Position numbers and translations under genes: made by a program. Under the pieces are notes generated by a model that saw nothing but the letters and a program-made list of their open reading frames with translations, was not told where the DNA came from and searched no databases. A stretch of DNA of 64,000 nucleotides from Prolixibacter sp. NT017 (lineage in GTDB: Bacteria; Bacteroidota; Bacteroidia; Bacteroidales; Prolixibacteraceae), in assembly GCF_009617875.1 (NCBI RefSeq), contig NZ_BLAV01000001.1:930001-994000 (forward strand). The letters run 5' to 3'. Below, in pieces: positions 52,021-61,447 of this stretch. Every line of letters begins with the position of its first letter. Position 1 is the first letter of the stretch.

Positions 52021-55000
52021 TTACTCACTCAATCGGGCAAGGGGTGAATTCTTTTCCTTCACGTAAGCTGCTACCATCATCCCCACGATGACAATGACGG
52101 TGATGTAAACGGCGTTGGGAACTGGCGGTGCTTCTCCCTGTGCGTACGAATGCAGTCCGGACAGATAATAGTTTACTCCGACGAACGTCATCAGTACGGA
52201 GCCAAAACTCAATACCGACAGACCGTTGAATATCGCGTTGTTCTTCATTCCCGGAATTTTCCGCAAGTGTAACACCACGGCATAGACCAGGATGGTGACC
52301 AGCGACCAGGTTTCTTTCGGGTCCCAGCCCCAGTAACGTCCCCACGATTCGTTGGCCCAGATTCCGCCCAGGAAGGAGCCTGCAGTAAGGAGAATCATTC
52401 CAATAATTAAGGTAATCTCGTTCATTACCGTGATTTCACGGATGTGCAGGCTCAGGCGCTGGTTGTTTTTCGGATTTCGAATGATAATAAGGAACAGGTT
52501 CAAGAATCCCAGCAGTGCGCCGATGGAGAGGAATCCGTAGCTGGAGGTAATTACTGCCACATGAACAATCAGCCAGTAGGACTTCAGCACCGGAACCAGT
52601 GGTGTAATTTCCGGGTTGAGCCAGCTCATTCCCGCGACCAGCAGCATGATACCGGCCAATAGGTTGGTGACGGCTAATGTGATGCCCGACTGGCGCGAAA
52701 GGAATAGTCCGGCGAGCGCCGTTGCCCAGCCCACGAAAATCATGGTTTCGTAGCCGTTGCTCCAGGGTGCATGCCCCGAGATGTACCAGCGCAAAATCAG
52801 GCCGAAGGTATAAACAGCGAAGATGAGCAGCGAGAACACCATGCCGGCCAGGTTGATGCGCCTCGTTTTCATTTGCGGGCGGAAGAAGATAACCAATTGA
52901 ATCAGGAGCAGCAGCGAGCCGAGCAGGGCGTAGACGATTGCCAGTTTTCCAAAGAGGTTGGCCTGGTTGTAAAAATTCTCCATCCTGATTTTCGATTGGG
53001 AAGGAATGATGCTCCCACCATTGGTCAGCTGATATTGTTTCAGGGCCAGGAGTAATTGGTCGGGTTGGCTCCAGTTGCCGCTGGTTTGCGCCTGCTGCAC
53101 CGCCTGCAGATAGTTGGTGTAAATCGTCAGCGGTTCGGTTGTATGTTCATTGCTCCCGATTTGCTTCAGTGTCTGTTCGGTTACCCAGCTATCGCTATGA
53201 TTTCCCGGTAAGGGGAAGAGCTTTAGAAAGGAGTGATTGAACAGCTGGTAACAAATATTCACCCGTTCGTCGAGGTTGATGACTTCCTTGTCGAACTGGT
53301 TCCGCTGGCCGGGCTCTTTGTGGTAGGCGTTGTTGGCGAGCTCCCGCAACTTGTACCGGCCGTTTTCAAACAACTGCTGAAAGCTGATGTATTCGCCTGA
53401 GCTTCCCAGTTGTGAAGCCAGTTCTTTGTTGTAGACCTTAATGAATCTTTCCTGTTGCCATTTCGCCAGATTGGCGAGCATGCCCAGTATCACTTCCGTG
53501 GAAGACATGTCGCGGTAGCTCTCGCTTTTATGAATCTTTCGCATTAGCGCGGAAGAAATAGTCGAAAACGGTTCGACACGTCCGTTGCGGTTTTGGACCA
53601 GCAACAAGTTGAGTTCTTTGATGTGTTGAGCTTTGCTGCCGGAAAGCGTTTGGGCATTGAGTGAAGCTGGTAAAGCAGAGGTCAGCAGGACGAAAACGAT
53701 GATGAACCCCAATGAATTGCGCTTCAGCTTTCTGATTTCAACACCTTGCCGGATAAGGGCGTGCACGCGACTGTTCCGGTTCATCAGCGTTAGGACCATC
53801 CCGATTCCCATGAGCAAATAGCCCAGGTAGGTGAAAAATGTTCCCCAATAGTCGTGACTGACGGAGAGAATGGTGCCCCGCTCATCGCGGTCGTAGGAGG
53901 CCTGGAAAAAGCGGTAGCCTTTGTATTTCAGAATGTGATTCATGAAAATGCGGTAGGGAAAGGACGAACCGTCGGGATTCTGAACCGTCACCTCGCTGGC
54001 ATAGGAAGATGGGCTGTTCGATCCGGGATAGCGTTCCAGGATGAAATCATTCAGCTTAACCGAGAAAGGCAGCTCTACGGATTTGGCTCCGAAAGAAGCC
54101 GTGAGGTTAAGGTCGCCCAGTTGTGTTTGTACCGGAACGGCTTCACCGTCACGATTCAGCAGGTTGAGTCTCTTCGTTTGATTGTCGGTTGAGAGGGAAA
54201 CCACCAGTCCCTGCACGCCGCTGTTATTTTCTGCTACGCTGGTCATGCTTTTTTGTGCCGAAGGAAGAAATGATTTGATAACGAACACTTGTCCGCCCAT
54301 GCGATAGATGGTCTTTTCCTTCGCCAGATGCAGGACGCCGGGCAGCAATACGGTCGTGTCCCGGGTCATCATGCCGGTCATTAGCACCGTATCAGTGCTG
54401 GTGAATGCCGGTTGGTTGTCTTTCGCACTGAAAGTGATGGTACCCGGTTGCCCGGAATGGAAGGAGTAGGTTTGGTTATCGACAGTGGTTTCTTCTCCCT
54501 GTAACAGTTCGCTTTCGTGTCCGCCTTTGCGACTATCCATGATGAAGAGGGATATGCCGGGGATGCCATTCGTCGTGGGCACCAGTTTCTCGGCGACATT
54601 GGGAATGTACAGCTCGGTTTCCATCCGGACTTTGATGCCGCCAATTTCCAGTGATTCAGTGTACTGGTTGTTACCCCGCGGCGTCAGGCTGATGGCTTTG
54701 GATGCCGATTTTTTTACGCCCATGTAATCGGCTTGCAGGGTGAGGTAGGTTTCATTCAGTTGCAGCTGGTTGGAGGACGCTCCTTCACGGATGTGCATCA
54801 TTCCTTCGTAGCCGAAATAGCTGGTAATGGCTCCTCCTGCCAGGATGAAGAGAAAGGCGATGTGAAACAGCAGGATGGTCCATTTCTTCCGGTTGACCAG
54901 ATTGTATTTCAATACGTTGCCGGAGATGTTGATGGCTACCAGCCACAAAACGATTTGAAACCAAACGGCGTTGTACACCATTTTATGAGCCGTAGCTGTC

Positions 55001-55137
55001 CCGTAGTCGCGCTCGATAAAGGTGGCCCATGCTATGGAAACAGCGAAAACCGTCATGAGGATGACGGCTGTGGTCATGGAGAAAAGGAGATTTCCTGCCT
55101 TTTTCATAAGTTCGGTTTTAGAGGGGGAACCATTCAT
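52021..55137 (-). CDS. Cytochrome c synthase, ResB-CcsA fusion (CcsBA, system II)
   Basis: 1038 residues (1028 if the Met at 55107 is used). The N-terminal half is ResB-like with early helices (MTVFAVSIAWATFIERDYG) and a large periplasmic part; the C-terminal ~270 residues are CcsA, with the heme-handling WWD region at about 927-945 (WANESW...WGWDPKETW) among multiple helices. It transports heme to the periplasm and attaches it to CxxCH motifs. It heads the operon that encodes 36 CxxCH motifs, 15 bases before the cytochrome b-like gene, so it is probably dedicated to that load. The fused form is known in Bacteroidota and epsilonproteobacteria. Confidence 0.9.
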   Translation of the reverse strand: MNGSPSKTELMKKAGNLLFSMTTAVILMTVFAVSIAWATFIERDYGTATAHKMVYNAVWFQIVLWLVAINISGNVLKYNLVNRKKWTILLFHIAFLFILAGGAITSYFGYEGMMHIREGASSNQLQLNETYLTLQADYMGVKKSASKAISLTPRGNNQYTESLEIGGIKVRMETELYIPNVAEKLVPTTNGIPGISLFIMDSRKGGHESELLQGEETTVDNQTYSFHSGQPGTITFSAKDNQPAFTSTDTVLMTGMMTRDTTVLLPGVLHLAKEKTIYRMGGQVFVIKSFLPSAQKSMTSVAENNSGVQGLVVSLSTDNQTKRLNLLNRDGEAVPVQTQLGDLNLTASFGAKSVELPFSVKLNDFILERYPGSNSPSSYASEVTVQNPDGSSFPYRIFMNHILKYKGYRFFQASYDRDERGTILSVSHDYWGTFFTYLGYLLMGIGMVLTLMNRNSRVHALIRQGVEIRKLKRNSLGFIIVFVLLTSALPASLNAQTLSGSKAQHIKELNLLLVQNRNGRVEPFSTISSALMRKIHKSESYRDMSSTEVILGMLANLAKWQQERFIKVYNKELASQLGSSGEYISFQQLFENGRYKLRELANNAYHKEPGQRNQFDKEVINLDERVNICYQLFNHSFLKLFPLPGNHSDSWVTEQTLKQIGSNEHTTEPLTIYTNYLQAVQQAQTSGNWSQPDQLLLALKQYQLTNGGSIIPSQSKIRMENFYNQANLFGKLAIVYALLGSLLLLIQLVIFFRPQMKTRRINLAGMVFSLLIFAVYTFGLILRWYISGHAPWSNGYETMIFVGWATALAGLFLSRQSGITLAVTNLLAGIMLLVAGMSWLNPEITPLVPVLKSYWLIVHVAVITSSYGFLSIGALLGFLNLFLIIIRNPKNNQRLSLHIREITVMNEITLIIGMILLTAGSFLGGIWANESWGRYWGWDPKETWSLVTILVYAVVLHLRKIPGMKNNAIFNGLSVLSFGSVLMTFVGVNYYLSGLHSYAQGEAPPVPNAVYITVIVIVGMMVAAYVKEKNSPLARLSE

Positions 55138-55683
55138 TTCACATGCACATAGTCATTTATTAAAATGAATGGATGTTGTGAAAATAGTTGGAGTTATTCA
55201 AAATAGGAAATGTTGGATGTGATTTATAATGCTTTCAGATAGGGGAATAGGGGAGCGGAGAGTGGGTGATTGGGAGAAAGAGAGAAAAGGCAGAGGCAAA
55301 GAGAAAGGCGAAAGTTGGGCAGAGCGAAACCTGAAGCTGAAAAGCTGAGAAGGTGAGAAAAGGCAAAAGTCAAAGGCCTGAGGGCCATCATTCCAAAACT
55401 TTGGGGAAGGAAGAACGGCGATAGCCGGGATGACGCCGCCTCAAGGTAGAACCCATTCGGGGCACGGAGCTACTGACGTGGAACGAAGTATTAATGGTCC
55501 TGCGCCGCCTTGCGACAATAAAAAGGGAGAGAAGGATCAGGGACAGGCAGAGGCGCAGGTAAAAGGAAAAGGGCAAAAGTTAAGCGAAGCGAAATCCCGG
55601 ACGCAGTGTTGGGGTCAAAGGTTGCAAGTCAGTCTGGTGTCTTAACACTTAAATATTAACAATTTTTCCAACCTGAAACCGGT
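55138..55683. other. 546-base non-coding gap with a purine-rich tract
   Basis: From about 55235 to 55380 the plus strand is strongly A/G-rich (runs such as GGGAGAAAGAGAGAAAAGGC), followed by a GC-rich piece (55405-55510) with GGCCTGAGGGCC-like short palindromes, and another purine-rich stretch to 55600. Open frames here look like chance products. It must also hold the promoter of the minus-strand multiheme operon. No known element was recognised. Confidence 0.4.
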
Positions 55684-56457
55684 TTAATAGCGCCATTTGG
55701 TTTGTTCTCCAAAGGTATAGCTAACCTTAACCTGGATGGTCATGAAATGCTCCTTGGCTTTGAAATAGGGGTATTTCCAATATTCTGTTTGTTCAATTTG
55801 ATAATCATTAAGGCCATCCAACCGGTCGGTGTTCACCAAATTCCACTGTCCTTCCAGGCCGGCCCGCCAGTGATCGTCTATATGGTATTTCAAGCCTCCT
55901 GAGAAAAGATACACCATCCGGCGTTGGTTGTCATCCGGTGGCAAACCTTCCCAGGCGTCAATCAAGTTGGTAGTGAGCTGCCCGATGCCGGCTTTTGCAA
56001 AGACATCCAGTTTGGGTTTGGGGTTGGAAGTGACAAAAAAGGAACTAAAGTAGCCTACCGCAGAAAGCGAATAACAAGTCACACCCGTTATAAAGGTGAG
56101 TGGTGGAAATTTGTCTCTTGCCGGGTCATAGTTTACCGGATAAGGATAGTTCTCGTTCCAGGTACCGGTCAGCCGGGTTGAAAAGAGAGCTACCTGCAGA
56201 CCTAAAAAACGTTGGACATGGTATTCGATAAAACCTCCAATCGTTGGATCCATGGTGGTATTCCACGGATTCTTCAAAGCGTTGGGATTCTCTTTATCGA
56301 TATGGCCCGTGTATGTGGAGGCGCCAACGCTGAGTCCCGCTTCCCAGTAAGTCTTAAACGGGGGCCGGTAGTAACGGCTGGTATACGACTGTGCAGCGCC
56401 GGTGAGTGGTAGAACTAAAAGCAGTGCCAGTGTAGTAGCAATTGTTTTAATGTGCAT
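55684..56457 (-). CDS. Outer-membrane beta-barrel protein (PorG/DUF6089-like)
   Basis: 257 residues with a signal peptide (IATTLALLLVLPLTGAAQ). Barrel-type strands follow: WEAGLSVGASTYTGHID, IGGFIEYHVQRFLGLQVALF, FSGGLKYHIDDHWRAGLEGQ and a final FMTIQVKVSYTFG. The EAGLSVGASTYTGHID region resembles the DUF6089/PorG group of Bacteroidota outer-membrane proteins. It is separated from the polysaccharide genes by 148 bases and faces the same way. Function not assigned. Confidence 0.75.
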   Translation of the reverse strand: MHIKTIATTLALLLVLPLTGAAQSYTSRYYRPPFKTYWEAGLSVGASTYTGHIDKENPNALKNPWNTTMDPTIGGFIEYHVQRFLGLQVALFSTRLTGTWNENYPYPVNYDPARDKFPPLTFITGVTCYSLSAVGYFSSFFVTSNPKPKLDVFAKAGIGQLTTNLIDAWEGLPPDDNQRRMVYLFSGGLKYHIDDHWRAGLEGQWNLVNTDRLDGLNDYQIEQTEYWKYPYFKAKEHFMTIQVKVSYTFGEQTKWRY

Positions 56458-56605
56458 AAGGAGATTGAATTACACATCCGTAAGTCTGCTGCTTCGATGT
56501 GAAGATTGTTCTTGTTATGTTTGTCGTTGTGTACATCGGATATTCCCGGTCCGGTTGGTTTGGTTCTTTCGTACTGAATAGTTAACGAACAAAATAATAT
56601 GTTTA

Positions 56606-58009
56606 TTATTGTCCGGAAGCCGTAAAAATTGTTTTGATGGTTTTTAGAATCAGTTTAAAGTCGAGCTTCAGCGACCACTTATCAATGTATTCCAAATCCA
56701 TCTTCATCCACTGGTCAAATGGGATGTTATTTCTTCCGGAAACCTGCCAGATACAGGTAATACCTGGCTTCATGCTCAATCGGCGATTCTGCCAGCGCTC
56801 ATATTGTTTTACCTCGGACGGGATGGGAGGGCGGGGTCCTACGACCGACATGTCTCCATGAAGTACATTGAAAAACTGAGGCAGTTCATCCATTGAAGTT
56901 TTCCGGAGGAAAGCTCCCACGCGGGTAACTCGCGGATCATTTTTGATTTTGAATACCGGTCCTTGCTGTTCGTTCTGACCTACCAGCTGCAATTTCATCG
57001 CTTCGGCTTCTATTACCATCGTACGAAATTTCATGCACTGAAAGCGGCGTCCATTCAGTCCAACCCGCTCCTGTGAAAAGAAAACCGGCCCGTTATCGTC
57101 AAACTTGATGGCTATCGCGATGAGCAGAAAAACAGGCGACAGCAGGATGACTACGATTAATGAAAACACAAAATCAAAGGCATGTTTGAGCTTCAGCAGG
57201 AAGTAGTTTTCCGGAATATTTTGATAGGCAAACAGTGGCTGGTAATTCCGGGTGGTGAGACGTAGGTTCAACTCTCTAAATGTTTTCAATTCAGATTGGA
57301 GGTAGAACACGACTCCGATTTCCCGACAGGCGTTCAGGATATATTGAATCTCGTTGCGATCGCTTTCCCCTTTGCAGTAGAGCACTTCGTCGATGGTTTG
57401 GCTCACCAGGTACTGATCCATATTGGTCTTAGGCGAGACGATGGTAAAGTCGTCGCCAAAGCAGTCGATGATAGCCGGGGCATCGGTCATGATACCACAA
57501 ATCCGGTATCCCCAGTCCCTTGTTTCGGCGATTTGCCGGATGAGTTGGTCGGAGTATTGGTCGGCCACCACCAGGATCATCCGGTAATTATACCCTTTTC
57601 TCCGGATGTACCGGAAGAAGGTATAGAACGATATTTTGCTCACGTACAACACAAACGTGCTGACGATGGCAAACAAAAGGAGTTCATCAATACTAACGGT
57701 ATCCAGCGGAATCAGGTAAACCGGCAAAGCCAGTATGAGCGTTCCGATGATGGTAAGGGTTGCATAGCTACGGAAGATGGCCAAATAACCGGTCGTCCGA
57801 ATCATACGTCCCAACTCTTTAATTTCGAGCAGTAGGAACCACAACGGCAGGATAATCAATCCGATTAGTTTTTCTTCTTTCGTGAAGTTGACGGGCTGAT
57901 GGAGGAACCATTGGTACAGGGTCAAGGCACCAGCATAGGAGAGGAAACTGAGCATCGTCTGATTGGCGACACTGATCTTCTCCAGAATAGGTTCTCGTTC
58001 TTTGATCAT
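56606..58009 (-). CDS. Undecaprenyl-phosphate glycosylphosphotransferase (WcaJ/WbaP type)
   Basis: 467 residues. About four N-terminal helices and a CoA-binding-like middle domain are followed by another helix and a bacterial sugar transferase domain (about 270-467) with GPVFFSQERVGLNG, FKFRTM-like KFRTMVIEAEA, RKTSMDELPQFFNVLHGDMS and VGPRPP motifs. It puts the first sugar phosphate on undecaprenyl phosphate, starting repeat-unit synthesis for a capsule or exopolysaccharide. It heads the minus-strand glycan cluster in map order, although the 170-base gap suggests separate transcription. Confidence 0.93.
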   Translation of the reverse strand: MIKEREPILEKISVANQTMLSFLSYAGALTLYQWFLHQPVNFTKEEKLIGLIILPLWFLLLEIKELGRMIRTTGYLAIFRSYATLTIIGTLILALPVYLIPLDTVSIDELLLFAIVSTFVLYVSKISFYTFFRYIRRKGYNYRMILVVADQYSDQLIRQIAETRDWGYRICGIMTDAPAIIDCFGDDFTIVSPKTNMDQYLVSQTIDEVLYCKGESDRNEIQYILNACREIGVVFYLQSELKTFRELNLRLTTRNYQPLFAYQNIPENYFLLKLKHAFDFVFSLIVVILLSPVFLLIAIAIKFDDNGPVFFSQERVGLNGRRFQCMKFRTMVIEAEAMKLQLVGQNEQQGPVFKIKNDPRVTRVGAFLRKTSMDELPQFFNVLHGDMSVVGPRPPIPSEVKQYERWQNRRLSMKPGITCIWQVSGRNNIPFDQWMKMDLEYIDKWSLKLDFKLILKTIKTIFTASGQ

Positions 58010-58115
58010 AGGAGGAAGGCTAATTGATTAAAAATAGGTTGTTTTTTCCGTCTGCGATTGGGAACGGAAGGTTAGTTGTTGTTTATAAGTGATGGTTTAG
58101 TTTAGATATGGGAAG

Positions 58116-58162
58116 GTGAGAAAATGGGAAACTCTCCCATTCACACGCTCACACTTTCTCAC
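58116..58162. other. Nested inverted repeats between polysaccharide genes
   Basis: GTGAGAAA (58116-58123) pairs with TTTCTCAC (58155-58162), and inside it AATGGGA (58123-58129) pairs with TCCCATT (58135-58141). It lies downstream of the WecG-type gene on the minus strand, so it may be its terminator, though no long T-run was seen. Confidence 0.45.
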
Positions 58163-58179
58163 GCTCTTACCTCTGGTGT

Positions 58180-58914
58180 CTAGCGTCTTTCTTCTTTATG
58201 CTTACTAATTTGAACTTTTTCCTTCATAATAGAGAGTATAAACTTCGTGTTTCCAATCAGGTAGCGGCGCCACATGCGGCGAGGTTCCCGGATGAGGCGG
58301 TAGAACCATTCCAGTCCCAGATTGAGCATCCATTGCGGAGCCCGGTTGACGGTGCCGGCGTAGAAGTCGAACACGGCGCCGATGCATCCGATGTGCCCTG
58401 CCTGTAGTTGTTCTTTGTGTCGATAGGCCCACTTCTCCTGCTTGGGGGCCGTCATCCCGATGAAAAGGACATCCGGTTGCACTGCGTTGACAGCCGCCAG
58501 CATAGCACTGTTGTCTTCCTCCGTAAATTCCGGCTTGTAGGGTGGAGAATAGGTATGTACTTCCACCTTAGGATATTCCCGGGCAGCCCGGGCTTTTATT
58601 TTGGCAAGCGTTTTTTCTGTACTCCCCAAAAAGAAAACTTTTCCCTGGCCTGCAGCTGCCAGCCGGTTCATTTCCCAGGCAAACAGGTCGGCGCCGGCAA
58701 TTTTCTTCACGGGTTGGCCGGTGAGCCACCGCTTTGCCCAGGCCACACTTACCCCGTCAGGCAGAAGAACATCGCTTCGCTGCAAGGCTTCCACAAAATC
58801 GGGGTCTTGCTGCGCCACGTTGTACGAGTGGGCATTGATGGTGGTAATCAATAGTTTTCCAGTAGTCAGGTCATTTAACGACTGGTGGTAAAGGTCCGTG
58901 GTTGATAATTTCAT
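58180..58914 (-). CDS. WecG/TagA/CpsF family glycosyltransferase
   Basis: 244 residues from the Met at 58914 (MKLSTTD); an in-frame Met at 59013 would add 33 unmatched residues. It carries family motifs ITTINAHSYNVA, LLPDGVSVAWAKRWL, RIAGAD-like KKIAGADLFAWEM, FFLGSTEKTL and GMTAPKQEKWAYRH, then GAVFDFYAGTVNRAP. These enzymes add N-acetylmannosamine-type sugars to lipid-linked intermediates in surface polysaccharide synthesis, at the cytoplasmic membrane face. Confidence 0.9.
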   Translation of the reverse strand: MKLSTTDLYHQSLNDLTTGKLLITTINAHSYNVAQQDPDFVEALQRSDVLLPDGVSVAWAKRWLTGQPVKKIAGADLFAWEMNRLAAAGQGKVFFLGSTEKTLAKIKARAAREYPKVEVHTYSPPYKPEFTEEDNSAMLAAVNAVQPDVLFIGMTAPKQEKWAYRHKEQLQAGHIGCIGAVFDFYAGTVNRAPQWMLNLGLEWFYRLIREPRRMWRRYLIGNTKFILSIMKEKVQISKHKEERR

Positions 58915-59068
58915 CTGTTTCGAAAATGCTTCTACAAATGGGCACTGCCTGCTTCCGGTTGTTTCACGGCTGTGAACGGGAAACAAAACTACGAAATTAG
59001 GCGGTTTTATCAATTGATAAGTTGTTTTTACCTCATCTCTTCCTGTTAGTTAAGAAAGGGACTTTATT

Positions 59069-59611
59069 TTAAAACCCTTGAAGTTTGTATTGCTTTATAT
59101 GTTCCTTTAAATCTTCTTCCGTATCAAATCGATTTTTAATCTTTTTGGCAGGATTTCCACCATAGATCGAATAGGGAGCAACATCTTTAGTAACAACAGA
59201 ACCTGCTGCGACGATACTCCCTTTTCCAATAGTTACTCCAGATAAAATGATTGTACCTAATCCAATCCAAACATCATCTTCAATTATGGTTTTTTGATAA
59301 AGGCCTTTCCAATTATAATCTTTTTCTCTAATCTGGCTTGCTAAACGAGTCGGTTTTCCAATTTGTTGGTAGTGATGGTCATACCGACCAACAAGAGAGA
59401 CGTGATTTGCAAAAATAACATTGTCTCCTATTTTAGTGTCACACTCAATGATGGAGTATTTTCCAATATAAAAATTAATTCCAATTGTGATATTATTTTT
59501 GGCCCAGAGAAAAACACCACGACCTGCGTGGAAGTTTTTTCCAATTTCATATTTTCTCCACTTAATATGAGAGAGGTAGAAATTCCTTAGTTGTTTCAAT
59601 TTTCTAATCAT
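59069..59611 (-). CDS. Left-handed beta-helix acyltransferase (hexapeptide type)
   Basis: 180 residues with hexapeptide repeats and the acetyltransferase motif [20 protein letters not shown], then [20 protein letters not shown], the standard end of LbH sugar O-acetyltransferases. An N-terminal basic helix precedes it. Probably acetylates a sugar of the surface polysaccharide. It starts 5 bases after the upstream glycosyltransferase gene ends. Confidence 0.9.
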   Translation of the reverse strand: MIRKLKQLRNFYLSHIKWRKYEIGKNFHAGRGVFLWAKNNITIGINFYIGKYSIIECDTKIGDNVIFANHVSLVGRYDHHYQQIGKPTRLASQIREKDYNWKGLYQKTIIEDDVWIGLGTIILSGVTIGKGSIVAAGSVVTKDVAPYSIYGGNPAKKIKNRFDTEEDLKEHIKQYKLQGF

Positions 59612-59616
59612 AGAAA

Positions 59617-60552
59617 TTAATGAATTCTGATTTTGAGTTCACTTAGTAGCTCGTTTCTTCCGGTTTTACTTCCTAGTAATTGAACGCGAAGTTTTAGCTT
59701 ATTAATGAATGAGAAGTTTTTTAAAAATTCTTTTGAAATTGAGGAATCTGGGAAATCAAAATCCTTAAACTTAAATTCGGTTTTTTCAATATCCACACTT
59801 TGAGAAACGTATGAATTTATTCCTTTGCAATGAGTGCTATTCTCGCCAAAACCGATATTACTTATAAATGAAGACGATGGATATACAGAATACTTTTGGT
59901 TCTTAAAATGATCGTAAACCCATCTTACATACCAGGAATTGTTCTTTTGTTGAAGCGAATCCATTAACATTTTCGGAATATCGTCACCACAAGTTTTTTT
60001 TAGGTTCGTTAAAATAGTTTTATCCGAATCTATTTCAACGCAGATTTTTTTCTTATCAAAAATTTCTTTATCCCATCTATCGCCCCACGTTGCCCAGCCC
60101 CATGAAAACGGTCTAATTTGAAAATATACGTCCTCTTTATTCTTTTTAATGTGTGGGGTAAATCCGTTAATCGATTGGATTGTTTTATCGCTTTTATAAA
60201 AATCCAAAGCTTCGTTCATGAAATGCAGGAAATTGGGGGTAGTAATTAAATCATCCTCTATGACAATTATTTTTCCGTATTGTTTAATGACTTGTGTTAC
60301 ACCTGAAATGATGGAATTAGCCAACCCCTTGTTTTCCGGAGATTCCATGATTTGTACAGACTGAAACCCGGAGATGGTTTTCAGGAATTCTCTCACCTCG
60401 GCTACGGATGGCCGGACATTTTCATTTTTTGGGCCATCGGAAAAAATCAATAGCTCACTTTGAGCGGCCAAATCATTCTGTTGAAGTGCAGCAATGGTTT
60501 GCTGCGTTTCTTTTAGTCGGTTATAAGTAAAAAGACAAATGGGGGCTAACAT
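59617..60552 (-). CDS. Glycosyltransferase, GT-A fold (family 2-like)
   Basis: 311 residues. It begins [20 protein letters not shown], has an [13 protein letters not shown] segment and an [15 protein letters not shown] acidic motif that fits the DxD metal/nucleotide-sugar site of GT-A enzymes; later [14 protein letters not shown] is typical of this subgroup. Likely transfers a sugar during repeat-unit assembly; donor unknown. AT-rich compared with genes before 58 kb. Confidence 0.87.
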   Translation of the reverse strand: MLAPICLFTYNRLKETQQTIAALQQNDLAAQSELLIFSDGPKNENVRPSVAEVREFLKTISGFQSVQIMESPENKGLANSIISGVTQVIKQYGKIIVIEDDLITTPNFLHFMNEALDFYKSDKTIQSINGFTPHIKKNKEDVYFQIRPFSWGWATWGDRWDKEIFDKKKICVEIDSDKTILTNLKKTCGDDIPKMLMDSLQQKNNSWYVRWVYDHFKNQKYSVYPSSSFISNIGFGENSTHCKGINSYVSQSVDIEKTEFKFKDFDFPDSSISKEFLKNFSFINKLKLRVQLLGSKTGRNELLSELKIRIH

Positions 60553-60619
60553 TCTTATTAGTTTTTGATTCAGTGTGATTTAGTACTTGGCTGATTATTT
60601 TTAATTAATAACTTGGAAA

Positions 60620-61447
60620 TTAACCTTTCCAAAGTTGAGGAAAACAAACCCGTAGATGGTTCGTGATATAATGAAAACACGCGACTCCTAGTCCGTAGCG
60701 GCGACGCTCAAAAATAAAATATTCCTCAGGATTGTGTCCCAGGGGTGTGCGGAATGCTTTCCATCTTTTCTTGAAAGTTTTTTCCGGGTTACACCAGGTT
60801 GGTAATTGCTCATGAGCATCACAAGTTCCCATAATTCCTGGAGCTATCATCATAGAAATGCCTGCTTTAGCAGCTCTCAATCCATAGTCGAAGTCTCCCA
60901 GAGAGTGGTGGTAAACCGGGTCATTCATACCCACTTTTTGATATACCTGCTGGGGAATGAGTACCATATTCCCATTGAAGTATTTGCAGGCAATGGGTTG
61001 GTTGGTCGGTGGAATTAACTTTCCTTTCCATGTGCGTCCTCCATAGGTAATCTTCGACGGATCGTGTGTTGCGCTGGTACTTCCTACAATAATGGCTTCA
61101 TCATGAAATGTTGCCGATGCTTGCAGTAGGATTGTTAATGCTGTTGGGGCTAAAATCGTATCATCATTCAGCCACAAGTAGAAATTATGTATTTTTGTTT
61201 CTACGGCTGCCTTCCATGCGGTATGCATTCCACGGTTCCAGTATAGATTTCCATCACCTTGAATTACATATACATTTGGAAATTCTTTTTTTAAAGCCTC
61301 ACTTGTGCCATCACTCGAACCATCGTCAACTAAAAAAATGTCCGGATTTTTCCTTAAGTGTTGGCTACTGACATTAATAGATTTGATGCAATCTATTGTT
61401 TTGTCTTTTCGATTATGAGAAGTAATTAAAATTGCTACGTGCTGCAT
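60620..61447 (-). CDS. Glycosyltransferase family 2 protein
   Basis: 275 residues from the Met at 61447 (MQHVAILITSHNRKDK); a start at 61579 would put 44 unmatched residues inside the upstream gene. GT2 motifs: ILITSHNRKDKTIDCI, FLVDDGSSDGTSEALKK, GNLYWNRGMHTAW and LWLNDDT with the DxD-like acidic pair. It overlaps the end of the polymerase gene by 35 bases. Probably a rhamnosyl- or similar transferase of the surface polysaccharide pathway. Confidence 0.9.
   Translation of the reverse strand: MQHVAILITSHNRKDKTIDCIKSINVSSQHLRKNPDIFLVDDGSSDGTSEALKKEFPNVYVIQGDGNLYWNRGMHTAWKAAVETKIHNFYLWLNDDTILAPTALTILLQASATFHDEAIIVGSTSATHDPSKITYGGRTWKGKLIPPTNQPIACKYFNGNMVLIPQQVYQKVGMNDPVYHHSLGDFDYGLRAAKAGISMMIAPGIMGTCDAHEQLPTWCNPEKTFKKRWKAFRTPLGHNPEEYFIFERRRYGLGVACFHYITNHLRVCFPQLWKG

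Noticed and set aside
55388-55645. Arg/Ser-rich 62-71 codon frames in the purine-rich gap
   Set aside because: Composition reflects the biased DNA; no start context, no protein-like features.
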